DNA from: Verrucomicrobiota bacterium
Lineage (GTDB): Bacteria; Verrucomicrobiota; Verrucomicrobiia; Opitutales; Opitutaceae
Direction: 5' to 3'
DNA length: 46,959 nt
Assembly (NCBI GenBank): GCA_023386835.1
Contig: JAEWIY010000073.1
Coordinates: 1 to 46,959 of the forward strand
Shown here: piece after piece, positions 17,670 through 26,125 of the stretch
Numbering within the stretch: position 1 is the first letter of the stretch
Layout of the letters: every line of letters starts with the position of its first letter
Notes under the pieces: model-generated
The model's input: the letters and a program-made list of their open reading frames with translations, nothing else
What the model was told of the DNA's origin: nothing
Database searches by the model: none
Translations under genes and position numbers: made by a program

Positions 17670-17871
17670 ATTCGAGGCGCTGATGGTGCCCAAACGGCCC
17701 AGGACCCGCTACGCGCCGGTTGACCAACTTTGCGCAGATCCCACGGCACTCCTCGGCCGGCCATCTGTCATCGTGGAGCAACTACCCAGGCCAGTCGGGG
17801 AGTTTTTGGAAGAAGTGTCACCCTGCGTTGGCGGATCGGGTATTTCGTGGTTCAATTTCCCCATCTCCTCC

Positions 17872-18465
17872 ATGTTGTCCGCTCCCGTCGCTCCTGCGGC
17901 ACGATCGATTCGCCTGAAACCGCGTTTGAAGGAAGCCCGTGAAGAAAAGGGGCTTTCCCAAGCCCACCTCGGCCGGTTGATGGTGGAAAAGTTGGGTGAT
18001 ACATTTCGTCCCAACCACGTCGGCCTGTTTGAACTGGGTTATCGTGACTCGACCTGGCCGGAAGTGGAGGCGCTCGCCGCGCTGCTCGACGTCGACCCAA
18101 ACTGGCTCGCCAGTCGCAACGCCGCCGCGCCCGCGTCGACGTCGACGAGTCCCCCCGTCGGCGCCGGGCTCGCTCGCGCGCACGAGCAGATTGCCCCGAC
18201 GCCCGCTTCTCCCGCACCGGCAGGAAACACTCACCCAGCCCCAACCTCCTCGGCTCCCAACACCGCTGCCGCCGAACCCTCTCGCCTGCCGCCCACGGAG
18301 ATCCCGGCTCGGAATGGCACGGTGGAGGTCGTTTACCGAGAGCAATTGGGCCAGCTCCTGAGCAAGGCCAATCAGACTTTGCTCGACCGCACCCTTCGTC
18401 CGGCGGAGTGGCGCGCGTGGCGCGGTTATGCTGAACGCCTGAAGGCCGCATTGCGCGCCTTGTAG
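17872..18465 (+). CDS. XRE-family helix-turn-helix protein with Pro/Ala-rich linker
   Basis: 197 residues from the ATG at 17872. The in-frame extension to 17641 has no domain signal and overlaps the start of the opposite small ORF. Residues about 15-80 form a Cro/CI-type helix-turn-helix (RLKEAREEKGLSQAHLGRLM...VGLFELGYRDSTWPEVEALAALLDVDPNWLA). A low-complexity linker rich in Ala, Pro, Ser and Thr (about 85-145) follows. The C-terminal helical segment reads VEVVYREQLGQLLSKANQTLLDRTLRPAEWRAWRGYAERLKAAL. It is probably a DNA-binding regulator with a separate C-terminal interaction domain. The target is unknown; the adjacent Cys-motif protein, small ORF and GH5 gene are candidates. Confidence 0.8.
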   Translation: MLSAPVAPAARSIRLKPRLKEAREEKGLSQAHLGRLMVEKLGDTFRPNHVGLFELGYRDSTWPEVEALAALLDVDPNWLASRNAAAPASTSTSPPVGAGLARAHEQIAPTPASPAPAGNTHPAPTSSAPNTAAAEPSRLPPTEIPARNGTVEVVYREQLGQLLSKANQTLLDRTLRPAEWRAWRGYAERLKAALRAL

Positions 18466-18559
18466 TTCACGGTGTGGCATCGCCGCGGCCGGTGCAGGAA
18501 CGGGCCTGCCGGATCCCGTTTGACTTCGGCCACTCCGCCGCGGTCCTCTTTTTCTTATC

Positions 18560-19627
18560 ATGTTACCTCGTCGTGGCTTCCCTACGCTGGCGTTCGCGCT
18601 GGCCGCGCTCGTTAGTTCCGCCCTCGCCCAGACGTTTGGCGAAGGCCCGCTCGCCGCGGACACGACCGCTCACCTCCCGCCGATCGCGGTCGACGGCAAC
18701 CGATTCGTCAATCCGGAGGGAGAGACGGTGGTGTTCCGTGGGCTCGCGCTCTCGGATCCGCACGCGCTGCTCGAGCGTGGCCAGTGGGGCCGCGGTTACT
18801 TTGAGGCCGCCCGCAGCTGGAACGCAAACCTGGTGCGAATCCCGGTTCATCCCGCCAGCTGGCGCGAGCTCGGGTCGCGTCAGTACTTGGAGCTCCTCGA
18901 CAACGCGATCCAATGGGCCGGCGAGCTGGGCCTGTACGTGATCATCGACTGGCACACGATCGGCAATCCGCTGACCGACGTGTACCATCGAGACAACTAC
19001 ATCACCGACCGCGGCGAAACCTTCCGTTTCTGGTACACGATTGCCTCGCGTTATGGCCGGAACCCCACGGTGGCGTTCTACGAGCTCTTTAACGAGCCCA
19101 CCAATCGTGGCGGCCAGATGGGGCGGCTGCCGTGGGCGCAGTACCGGGCCTACATTGAGGAGTTGATCTATATGCTTCGGCAGATCGACCCCGACTGCAT
19201 TCCATTGGTGGCCGGATTCAACTGGGCCTACGAGTTGCGGAACGCGAAAGAGGACCCGCTGCCCTTCGCCGGCGTCGCTTACGTCTCGCATCCCTATCCG
19301 CAAAAACGAAACCCGCCCTGGGAACAGCAGTGGCTGGCGGACTGGGGTCACATGGCGAGCGAGTACCCGGTTTTCTGTACCGAGTTTGGCTTCATGAGCG
19401 AAGACGGGCCCGGTGCACACATCCCGGTGATCGGCGACGAAACCTACGGCGAAGCACTGGTCGCGTTCATGGAAGCTCGCGGCATCTCGTGGACGCCGTG
19501 GGTATTCGACGCGCAGTGGTCGCCGCAGCTGATCGAGGACTGGAATTTCACGCCGACGCGGCAGGGACGCTTCTTTCGCGAGAAGATGCAGCAGCTGAAT
19601 CAGGGCGCATCCGCTCCCCGCCGCTGA
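18560..19627 (+). CDS. Secreted glycoside hydrolase family 5 enzyme (cellulase-type)
   Basis: 355 residues. The signal peptide (PRRGFPTLAFALAALVSSALAQ) is followed by a single GH5 TIM barrel. Motifs in order are VFRGLALSDPHAL, NLVRIPVHPASW (conserved Arg), YVIIDWHTIGN (His motif), and AFYELFNEPT with the acid/base Glu179. SHPYP and FCTEFGF follow, the latter with nucleophile Glu275. Then comes WTPWVFDAQWSPQLI with the conserved Trp platform. It should cleave beta-1,4-linked glucan or a related glycan by a retaining mechanism in the periplasm or outside the cell. No carbohydrate-binding module is present. It stands alone between the XRE gene and a GTG-started oxidoreductase. Confidence 0.93.
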   Translation: MLPRRGFPTLAFALAALVSSALAQTFGEGPLAADTTAHLPPIAVDGNRFVNPEGETVVFRGLALSDPHALLERGQWGRGYFEAARSWNANLVRIPVHPASWRELGSRQYLELLDNAIQWAGELGLYVIIDWHTIGNPLTDVYHRDNYITDRGETFRFWYTIASRYGRNPTVAFYELFNEPTNRGGQMGRLPWAQYRAYIEELIYMLRQIDPDCIPLVAGFNWAYELRNAKEDPLPFAGVAYVSHPYPQKRNPPWEQQWLADWGHMASEYPVFCTEFGFMSEDGPGAHIPVIGDETYGEALVAFMEARGISWTPWVFDAQWSPQLIEDWNFTPTRQGRFFREKMQQLNQGASAPRR

Positions 19628-19684
19628 ACGCGGCCGGAAAGTTCGGGCTTTGCTTTCGACGGCGCACCGCTAGCCCGTAGAGCG

Positions 19685-21151
19685 GTGAATTCACGCTCGC
19701 ACTACGACGTCGTTATCATCGGGGCGGGCATGTCCGGTCTGGCCGCCGGGATCCGGCTCGCCCACTTCGGCCGGAGTGTCTGCATCTTCGAAAGGCACAA
19801 CGCTGTCGGCGGCCTGAATTCCTTCTACAGCATCGCCGGCCGCAAGTACGATGTGGGCCTGCACGCGATGACGAACTTCGTGCCGCCCGGCGTGAAGGGA
19901 ACGCCGCTGACGAAGCTCCTGCGCCAGCTGCGCATCGATCGCGATCAGTTTGCCCTCTGTCCGCAGAAGCGCTCTCGCGTCGCCTTCGGCGCCCGTGGCG
20001 AGTGCTCGCTGACGTTCACCAACGACTTCGCCGTGCTTGAGTCGGAGATCGCGCGCACGTTTCCGCGGCAAATCGATGGCTTCCGCCGCCTCGTTGAAGT
20101 GGTGCGCACCTATGACGATGTCTCGCTCGGCGCCAAACCCGAGTCGGCGCGCGCGATCGTGCGCCAGCACATCACCGAGCCGCTGCTGGAAGACATGCTC
20201 TTCTGCCCGGTCATGTACTACGGCAGCGCGACCGAGCACGACCTGGAGTTCGGCCAGTTCGTGATCATGTTCAAGGCGCTCTTCCTCGAAGGCTTCGCGC
20301 GCCCGCTCGAGGGCGTGCGCCTCATCCTGCGCGTCCTGCTCGACAAGTATCGCGAAGCCGGCGGTGAACGCCGGATGCGCTGCGGTGTGCGAAGCCTCAC
20401 GATCCGGGGCGATCGGGTTGCCGCGCTGGTGCTCGACGACGGCAGCGAGATCACGGCGGATCACGTGCTCAGCAGTATCGGCGCGCCGGAGACAGCCCGG
20501 CTGCTCCAGCCCGTGGAGCCCGCGCCGGAGGCGGCTTCGACTCCCACTCCGCCCGTCGGTCCGTTGAGTTTTGTCGAGACGATCAGCGTCTTGGATCGTC
20601 AGCCGGCCGAACTGGGCTGGGGGGAGGACACGATCGTGTTCTTCAACGACAGCGATCGCTTCACCTACGCACAGCCAGCGGCCGCATTCGACCCGCGCAG
20701 CGGCGTGATTTGTTTTCCCAACAACTTTCAGTATCCGGCGGGCCAGCAGTTGCCGGAAGGCCTGTTGCGCGTGACGTGCCTGGCGCGTTACGACGCTTGG
20801 GCGGGGCAACCGGAGGAAGCGTATCGCGCCGCCAAAGCTCAGGCCTACCAGGAGGTCGTGCAAAGCGCGCAACGTTTTCTGCCGCCGCTGCCGACCGGCG
20901 CCGACCTGTCATCGATCACCGTCGCCACCGACATGTTCACGCCGCGCACGATCACCCGTTTCACCGGACACGCCGGCGGCGCGATCTACGGTTCACCGGA
21001 AAAAATCCGCACCGGCCGCACGGGTGTGCAGAACCTGTATTTGTGCGGCACTGACCAAGGCTTCCTCGGCATCGTGGGCGCGATGCTCAGCGGCATCAGC
21101 ATGGCCAACTTCCACATCCTGCAGGGCGGCGGCAGTTCCGGCCAAGCATGA
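19685..21151 (+). CDS. Phytoene-desaturase-like NAD(P)/FAD-dependent oxidoreductase
   Basis: 488 residues. The N-terminal FAD dinucleotide motif is VVIIGAGMSGLAAGIRLAHFG (residues about 9-29), followed by the acidic ribose-binding FERHNAVGG. The C-terminal FAD motif LYLCGTDQGFLGIVGAMLSGISMAN (about 453-478) is typical of the CrtI/amine-oxidase superfamily. Members desaturate or isomerise carotenoids, saturate retinol, or act on other hydrophobic substrates. No phytoene synthase or other carotenoid gene is visible here, so the substrate is unknown. The start is a GTG at 19685 (the FAD motif begins within 10 residues, so no earlier start is needed). It converges with the DUF6498 gene, with 22 bp between stops. 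Confidence 0.85.
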   Translation: MNSRSHYDVVIIGAGMSGLAAGIRLAHFGRSVCIFERHNAVGGLNSFYSIAGRKYDVGLHAMTNFVPPGVKGTPLTKLLRQLRIDRDQFALCPQKRSRVAFGARGECSLTFTNDFAVLESEIARTFPRQIDGFRRLVEVVRTYDDVSLGAKPESARAIVRQHITEPLLEDMLFCPVMYYGSATEHDLEFGQFVIMFKALFLEGFARPLEGVRLILRVLLDKYREAGGERRMRCGVRSLTIRGDRVAALVLDDGSEITADHVLSSIGAPETARLLQPVEPAPEAASTPTPPVGPLSFVETISVLDRQPAELGWGEDTIVFFNDSDRFTYAQPAAAFDPRSGVICFPNNFQYPAGQQLPEGLLRVTCLARYDAWAGQPEEAYRAAKAQAYQEVVQSAQRFLPPLPTGADLSSITVATDMFTPRTITRFTGHAGGAIYGSPEKIRTGRTGVQNLYLCGTDQGFLGIVGAMLSGISMANFHILQGGGSSGQA

Positions 21152-21173
21152 GTCCGTCCGTCGTCGGGTGCCC

Positions 21174-21938
21174 CTACGGCGGGGCCGAACGCTCCTGCCG
21201 CAGCGCCTCCGCGGCTCGCCGGCGCTCCCGCCGGGCGCGGAGCAGGTGCCACGGAAAAAAGTACACGGCGTACACCGCGGCGTAGACGGCGAAGTGATCC
21301 AGCTTCAGCGCGTGCACCGCCGCAAAGAAGAAGATCAGCAGGTGCATGCGCACGACGTTCTTGTAAGGTGCGAAGAGTGCCTTGCCATTGGCCGCGTGCC
21401 GGCGCCGAGGCACACCGGACCGGACGGATTCGGCGATATTGTCCCGATCCGCCACGATCTCCGGGCGAAAGGCGGCACGCTCCGCAAGGAACGCCACCGG
21501 CACAAACACCCAGTATCGCCGCACCACCTCGGCATAAACGGCCCAGCCGGGAAATCCGCCCGCGCGGGGGTCCACGTCCGCGACCGGGAAGAACTGGTGC
21601 AGAAAAACGGAGTGTCCGAGGTGGAACCCACCAAAGTGCACCGTGAAGAATGCCAGCATGAACAGACTGCCGCCCAGCGTTGCCAGCAGGCCTGCACTTC
21701 TCACCCAAGGCGAATGCGCCGGCACAGCTTCCTCGCTGGCACCGGCAATCAGCTGCCGCATGGGTTGGCTGATGTGCCAGACGAGGATCGTGTAGCCGAC
21801 CACCAGGCTCGAAAGCCACAGGCTCCAGACCAGATCCGTCGTCTGCCAGTTGCGCCACCACGCCACCGCCAGTCCGCCGGAAAACGCGAGCGCATCCAGC
21901 CAGGCACTACGCCAGGTGATCGGGGCAGGGGCAGTCAT
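21174..21938 (-). CDS. DUF6498-type integral membrane protein
   Basis: 254 residues from the ATG at 21938. About six transmembrane helices are visible: WSLWLSSLVVGYTILVW; SAGLLATLGGSLFMLAFFTVHFGGFHLGHSVFL; YWVFVPVAFLAE; NVVRMHLLIFFFAAVHAL; HFAVYAAVYAVYFFPWHLL. The His-rich FFTVHFGGFHLGHSVFLHQFFP segment is characteristic of DUF6498; the function is unknown. The C-terminus is basic. The reading frame stays open 228 nt further upstream to 22166. That extension matches the tail of a metallo-beta-lactamase-fold remnant rather than this family, so I start at 21938. Confidence 0.75.
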   Translation of the reverse strand: MTAPAPITWRSAWLDALAFSGGLAVAWWRNWQTTDLVWSLWLSSLVVGYTILVWHISQPMRQLIAGASEEAVPAHSPWVRSAGLLATLGGSLFMLAFFTVHFGGFHLGHSVFLHQFFPVADVDPRAGGFPGWAVYAEVVRRYWVFVPVAFLAERAAFRPEIVADRDNIAESVRSGVPRRRHAANGKALFAPYKNVVRMHLLIFFFAAVHALKLDHFAVYAAVYAVYFFPWHLLRARRERRRAAEALRQERSAPP

Positions 21939-22076
21939 TGGGCCGAACGGTGGATAAAGGGGCGAACCACGCGACGTGTTTGAAATGCCCGACGAACGAT
22001 TGGCGTCGAGTGAAACCAGCTGCGTCCCCGCCCCGTCCACTACGGCGCGGTCGCGGTCGATCGTGTCGCGCAGCGA

Positions 22077-22261
22077 CACTCGAAACGTCTCTCCCACGCG
22101 CACGGTCAGCAGCCGTTCCGGCTGGCGTACGAACGCGGCCCGCACCCACCCCGCCGGTTCATCCATCGGCTTCGGAGCTCAGTTTGAAGGTTTCGTGATG
22201 GATCGGCACAAACGCGCGCGCGTCCCATCGTGCGGCGCAACAGAGTGAACTCCGGCCGAAA
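22077..22261 (-). pseudogene. Remnant of a metallo-beta-lactamase-fold hydrolase C-terminus with two frameshifts
   Basis: Three short minus-strand segments join into one family-like tail if one extra base is removed near 22222 and another near 22170. They are FRPEFTLLRRTMG (22261-22223), ARAFVPIHHETFKLSSE (22221-22171) and, after the second shift, P-MDEPAGWVRAAFVRQPERLLTVRVGETFRV (22169-22077). The join reads LSSEPMDEP. That, with PIHHETF (a metal-ligand His), is the signature of the C-terminus of UlaG/NAPE-PLD-like MBL-fold hydrolases. No upstream MBL domain with the HxHxDH motif is present, because the FKBP gene begins ending at 22352. The third frame now runs open into the DUF6498 gene. 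The family match is from memory of the motif. Confidence 0.6.
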
Positions 22262-22301
22262 GTCGACCCGTCGCTGGGTCGCGCGGGCCGGACACGCAAA
22301 C

Positions 22302-22330
22302 GGCTGGCCCACCCGCGGCGGACCAGCCGA
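22302..22330 (-). terminator. Possible terminator downstream of FKBP gene
   Basis: CGGCTGG (22302-22308) and CCAGCCG (22324-22330) form a 7-bp stem 22 nt past the FKBP stop. Read on the minus strand it is followed only by TTT, so it is a weak terminator at best. Confidence 0.35.
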
Positions 22331-22351
22331 TTTGCCTGCAAAATTGGGTGC

Positions 22352-23086
22352 TTACTTAATCCCGAGCAGTTCGACCTCGAAGATCAGCGCCGAGTTGGCC
22401 GGGATCTTCCCGCGCGCTTGCGGGCCATAAGCGAGTTCCGGCGGGATCGTGAGCTTCCACTTGTCGCCCACCGACATCAGCTGAAGCGCTTCAATCCAGC
22501 CGCGGATGACGCCCGTGACAGGAAACGAGATCGACTCGCCACGCTCAACGGAGCTGTCGAACACGGTGCCGTCGATCAAGGTGCCGTGATAGTGCACCTC
22601 CACGGTGTCGGTGCTCTTCGGCTTCGCGCCGTTGCCGCTCTTGATGACTTCGTACTGCAGCCCCGAATCCGTGGTCTTCACACCGGGACGCTTCTTGTTC
22701 TGCTCAAGGAACGCCTTGGCCGCGGTCAGGTTGGCCTCACCCGCCTTGGCCATCGCCTCATTGGCCCGCTCCTGCAACGTGGTGAACGCGGCGCGCACAT
22801 CCGCTTCGTTGACGCGGGAGTCCTTGCCCTTGAGCCCGTCTTCCAAGCCCGCCTGCAACGCCGCCTGATCCGGCGCGAAATCCTTCTGCTGGTTCAGGTC
22901 GCGGCCGAGGTTGTAGCCGATGCCGTAGCTCGCCCGTTGCTCGGTCGACGTCAGGTTCTCGGCCGCCGGGGCGCCGGACGAGGAAGCGTTTTCCGAGTTC
23001 CGACCGCACCCCGTGGCGAAAACGGCGGCGGAAAGAAGCAGGGCGGAGAGCAGGCGCCAGGAGCGCAGGGAAGCAAATGAAGTCAT
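22352..23086 (-). CDS. FKBP-type peptidyl-prolyl cis-trans isomerase, lipoprotein
   Basis: 244 residues from the ATG at 23086. A lipoprotein signal (LLSALLLSAAVFATGC, lipidated Cys27) is followed by an FKBP_N dimerisation/chaperone domain (about 45-130; ASYGIGYNLGRDLNQQ, then LEQNKKRPGVKTTDSGLQYEV). The C-terminal FKBP catalytic domain (about 150-244) carries DTVEVHYHGTLIDGTVFDSS, GVIRGWIEALQLMSVGDKWKLTIPPELAYG and NSALIFEVELLGI. This is the Mip/FkpA/FklB architecture: periplasmic or membrane-tethered proline isomerase and chaperone for exported proteins. The in-frame extension to 23134 precedes the lipoprotein signal and is rejected. It is divergent from the lipid-kinase gene with 212 bp between them. 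Confidence 0.93.
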   Translation of the reverse strand: MTSFASLRSWRLLSALLLSAAVFATGCGRNSENASSSGAPAAENLTSTEQRASYGIGYNLGRDLNQQKDFAPDQAALQAGLEDGLKGKDSRVNEADVRAAFTTLQERANEAMAKAGEANLTAAKAFLEQNKKRPGVKTTDSGLQYEVIKSGNGAKPKSTDTVEVHYHGTLIDGTVFDSSVERGESISFPVTGVIRGWIEALQLMSVGDKWKLTIPPELAYGPQARGKIPANSALIFEVELLGIK

Positions 23087-23298
23087 GCGTGCCCCGACCG
23101 TAAGCGGACCGCCCCCGGGGGAGGCAATCGCCAAACCGCGGGGGATTCGCGACCCACCCGGAAAAGGGCGTGCCGGGAGCCGAGGGTCGGCTCAGTCGCC
23201 ATGCCGTGATTAAGTCTGCCCGAAGCAGGCGCTTGCCGAGAACAACGGCTTGGTTGTGACTCCCACCTCTAAACGTCCGCCTCGGCCGTGATCGCCCG

Positions 23299-24234
23299 AT
23301 GAAAATCGCCTTCATCCTCAACCCGCACTCCGGCGGCAACCAGCGCCGCCCTTGGCTGGCGAACACGATTCGAAGCTACGCTGAAAGTCGCGGGATCGAG
23401 GCGCAGCTCTGCCTGACCGAGCGAGTCGGGCATGCCACGGAACTGGCGCAAGCGGCCATCGCAGCGGGTTGCGATCGCGTTGTCGCGATCGGTGGCGACG
23501 GCACGCTCAACGAAGTCGCGCGGCCGCTCATCGGCACCTCGGTGCGCCTCGGCCTGTTGCCGAGCGGTTCAGGCAACGGCTTGGGGCGGCACCTTGGGCT
23601 GCACCGGCCGTTCACCACGGTCCTCGACTGGGTCACCCATCCCGAACCAACCACCCTCGCCGTTGACACGGGTGAAGTGAATGGCCGCCCGTTCTTCAAC
23701 GTGATGGGGCTGGGCTTCGACGCGGACGTCGGTGATCGCTTCAACCGGCTCGAGCAGCGCGGCTTTCTCGCCTACGCGGGTGTCACCGTCGCGTCATTAC
23801 GCGAGATGCGTCCGTTCTCCTGTCGCGTCACCCTCGATGGGCAGACAGAATCGCTCGACGCGCTGATCATCGCCGTCGCGAACTCGTCCCAGTACGGCAA
23901 CCGCGCGTTGATCGCGCCGGAGGCGGACGTCGCTGACGGCAAACTGGACTTCGTTCTGGTCAAACCCGTCGGCCTGGTGGGCGCCGGAACGCTCGTGCCG
24001 CGGCTTTTTCTCGGCAACCTTGATCGAAGCCCGCTCGTGCGGCACCAGCAGGCCCGGCAGATCGTGATCGAACGCCCTGGGCCGGGACTGGTTCATACCG
24101 ATGGGGAGACTTTTCAGGCGGGTGAACGGCTCGAAGTGACCGTGCGCGCCGGCGCACTCCAGATCATCGTCCCACCGGAAACGGTCAGCGGTCGGGCGGT
24201 CAGCGGTGGAGCCGTCTGGCCGGCTCGCGCGTAA
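23299..24234 (+). CDS. Diacylglycerol/lipid kinase (DAGK catalytic domain, YegS/DgkB-like)
   Basis: 311 residues. The DAGK catalytic domain shows ILNPHSGG (residues about 6-13), VVAIGGDGTLNEV (about 68-80, the ATP/lipid-binding glycine loop) and GLLPSGSGNGLGRHLGL (about 91-107). The C-terminal half carries FFNVMGLGFDADV and the conserved DG.LD-type stretch VADGKLDFVLVKP. The last 20 residues are Ala/Gly/Val-rich. The family transfers phosphate from ATP to diacylglycerol, sphingosine or related lipids; the exact lipid cannot be read. A lone gene, convergent with the minus-strand unknown that ends at 24269. Confidence 0.9.
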   Translation: MKIAFILNPHSGGNQRRPWLANTIRSYAESRGIEAQLCLTERVGHATELAQAAIAAGCDRVVAIGGDGTLNEVARPLIGTSVRLGLLPSGSGNGLGRHLGLHRPFTTVLDWVTHPEPTTLAVDTGEVNGRPFFNVMGLGFDADVGDRFNRLEQRGFLAYAGVTVASLREMRPFSCRVTLDGQTESLDALIIAVANSSQYGNRALIAPEADVADGKLDFVLVKPVGLVGAGTLVPRLFLGNLDRSPLVRHQQARQIVIERPGPGLVHTDGETFQAGERLEVTVRAGALQIIVPPETVSGRAVSGGAVWPARA

Positions 24235-24268
24235 CCCACACAATCGGCAAACACAGGGCCGCTCCGGC

Positions 24269-25069
24269 TCAACGCACCGAGGCGCCAACGTCCGGCAAGC
24301 GGGGAAAATGCCGTGCCAGCGGGCGCCATTCACCGGTGGCGACCGTTTCCGGCTTCAAAACATAGTGCGCGGTCGTGGAGAACAGCCGGGTTTCGTTCTG
24401 GCCGAGCTCGGGCTCGACAGTATCGGCGAAATCCATACGCGCGACGATGCGGTAGAGCAGCCCCGCCGCGGGATCGCGCTTCAGCTCCACGTCGAGTTCC
24501 TGCACGGACGCGCCGAACCACTTGAAGGCCACCTCAAACGTGTTGCCGAGATAGTCATCCACGTCGCCGTACGTCTGCTCGCCGAGTTCCGCCTTCAACT
24601 CCTCGTGGAACATCTGCTGCAGGCGCGCTCCAGCGACCGGATACGCCGGGATGCGAATGCGCGCCCGGTTGTCGTTCAGCGAAACAATCTGCGCGATATC
24701 GGCTTCGTACGAGGTGCGCACGTTCTGGCAGTACGCGTACACATCCTTCAAGCCGGCGACTTCCTCCGCCGTCAGGTTCAATTCCTGATGCTGCGCCAGG
24801 ATGCCATCCACCGTCTCCGCCATCCAGCTCTCGCCGAGCAACGGCCCGTGCGTTGGGGTCGGCGCTTCCGCTGGCGGGGTTGGTGCAACGGGCTCTGGCA
24901 CAGGCGCACGCGGCGGCCCTGCCGCCACGACCGCCGGAGGCGCCTTCTCCGCCACCATCACCGGCGCTGGCATCGGGGCTCGCGTGGCGGCTTCTTCGTG
25001 CAGGTAGAACCATTGCAGCCCACCAGCCACGACCAGCACCAAGCCGACTGCGACGTCGCTGGCCCTCAT
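24269..25069 (-). CDS. Hypothetical membrane-anchored periplasmic protein
   Basis: 266 residues. A short N-terminal helix (ASDVAVGLVLVVAGGLQWFYL) serves as anchor or signal. A Pro/Ala-rich linker (about 30-75) and a soluble domain (about 80-260) follow. The soluble domain contains ILAQHQELNLTAEEVAGLKDVYAYCQNVRTSYEADIAQIV and later DVDDYLGNTFEVAFKWFGASVQELDVELKRD. I do not recognise the family. Anchor, Pro-rich spacer and folded domain suggest a role in the periplasm. The next minus-strand gene upstream is another exported unknown (25178-26041), 108 bp away. Confidence 0.65.
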   Translation of the reverse strand: MRASDVAVGLVLVVAGGLQWFYLHEEAATRAPMPAPVMVAEKAPPAVVAAGPPRAPVPEPVAPTPPAEAPTPTHGPLLGESWMAETVDGILAQHQELNLTAEEVAGLKDVYAYCQNVRTSYEADIAQIVSLNDNRARIRIPAYPVAGARLQQMFHEELKAELGEQTYGDVDDYLGNTFEVAFKWFGASVQELDVELKRDPAAGLLYRIVARMDFADTVEPELGQNETRLFSTTAHYVLKPETVATGEWRPLARHFPRLPDVGASVR

Positions 25070-25177
25070 GCGTGACTGCGGCCGTGGGAACTCATGGCGG
25101 CGACACCTCTAACAGAGACGTCGGCTGTCGCAAGTACCTGCGGCAACTCCCCGGCCCGCGGTACGTTTGGGGACGTG

Positions 25178-26041
25178 TCAGTCGGCCGCCAGGACGGCTG
25201 GCAGCTCGATCGTGATGTCCGCGCCGATGTCGAAGTACTCCACACGAACCATCGGTCGGCCGCCCATGTGCATCTCCTCAGCGGCGGGTAATCCGGTCGC
25301 CGCGTCAATCAAGAGCCGCTCTTCCATGCCCATGCCAAAATCCTGTTCTGGACGTCGCCGAAACGACCGCATGGCTCGCCCATTGAGGGTTTCCTCACCG
25401 ACAAACTCGACAATCATGTCGGCTGAATCGTCGAACGTCGGAAGGTCTTCCTCGTCCCCGTTCTCCGGCACGAGCTGCCACTCCCCGAACGCCGCCGCGG
25501 CCTGATCGAGTGCACGACGCGCATCCGCAGTGGTTTTTAGCGTCGCGGCTGCATTGACCAGGTTGCTGATTGCGCTGTGCGTTGAGAGCCCGCCGGTCTG
25601 CACCGCAGTCAGAATCGAGATCGCCTGCTGCAGGATTGAGCGCGTCGCATTCACCGTCACGCGCCGACGCGTTTTTTCGATCATCGCCAGGATCCCGGGC
25701 GCGATCGTGCGGGTCGCGCGTCGATCGCCGACAGTCACCTGCTCCGTTCGGAGCTGGCCGTGCTGCGGCACGGTCATCTCGAAGACCATTCGTGTCCGAT
25801 CACCGACGACTTCAGTGACCACAGGCGGCAGATTCTGGGCGCCTTTCGGCCGGCCGGTCGGCAGCGTCATCAACGTGATCTCACGTTGCCGGTACGGCTG
25901 AGCGTGCAGCCGCTCGTACGCGACCCGGACCTCTGCCGCAGGATCCGCGGGTGGCGAAACGACAGCAGCGAACGAGGACGGCGACAGGGCAACCAGGAGC
26001 AGGCCCATTCCGCCCAGACCAAAACGAACGAAGGTGCGCAT
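25178..26041 (-). CDS. Hypothetical secreted protein
   Basis: 287 residues. A signal peptide (RTFVRFGLGGMGLLLVALSPSSFAA) is followed by a soluble domain of mixed strands and helices. That domain includes RQREITLMTLPTGRPKGAQNLPPVVTEVVGDRTRMVFEM, RATRTIAPGILAMIEKTRRR, and DMIVEFVGEETLNGRAMRSFRRR..GMGMEERLLIDAATGLP. The segment on a derived substance plus modelled-parameter-like strands recalls periplasmic LolA/LppX-like lipid-binding folds, but that is weak. Its start is 84 bp from the divergent VKOR gene. Function unknown. Confidence 0.65.
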   Translation of the reverse strand: MRTFVRFGLGGMGLLLVALSPSSFAAVVSPPADPAAEVRVAYERLHAQPYRQREITLMTLPTGRPKGAQNLPPVVTEVVGDRTRMVFEMTVPQHGQLRTEQVTVGDRRATRTIAPGILAMIEKTRRRVTVNATRSILQQAISILTAVQTGGLSTHSAISNLVNAAATLKTTADARRALDQAAAAFGEWQLVPENGDEEDLPTFDDSADMIVEFVGEETLNGRAMRSFRRRPEQDFGMGMEERLLIDAATGLPAAEEMHMGGRPMVRVEYFDIGADITIELPAVLAAD

Positions 26042-26125
26042 AGGGGTTTGGGCAGCAGAGGAAACTCACTGAGCGATCGCAAGTTCACTGCGGCACCAGC
26101 GCACCGATGCGTAAACCTCGGGTCG

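Noticed and set aside
19691..20872. Minus-strand ORF of 393 codons opposite the FAD oxidoreductase
   Set aside because: No motif; the plus strand has both FAD-binding motifs in frame.
21939..22166. N-terminal extension of the DUF6498 protein to an ATG at 22166
   Set aside because: The extra 76 residues match the MBL-fold tail rather than a membrane-protein start, and a good ATG exists at 21938.
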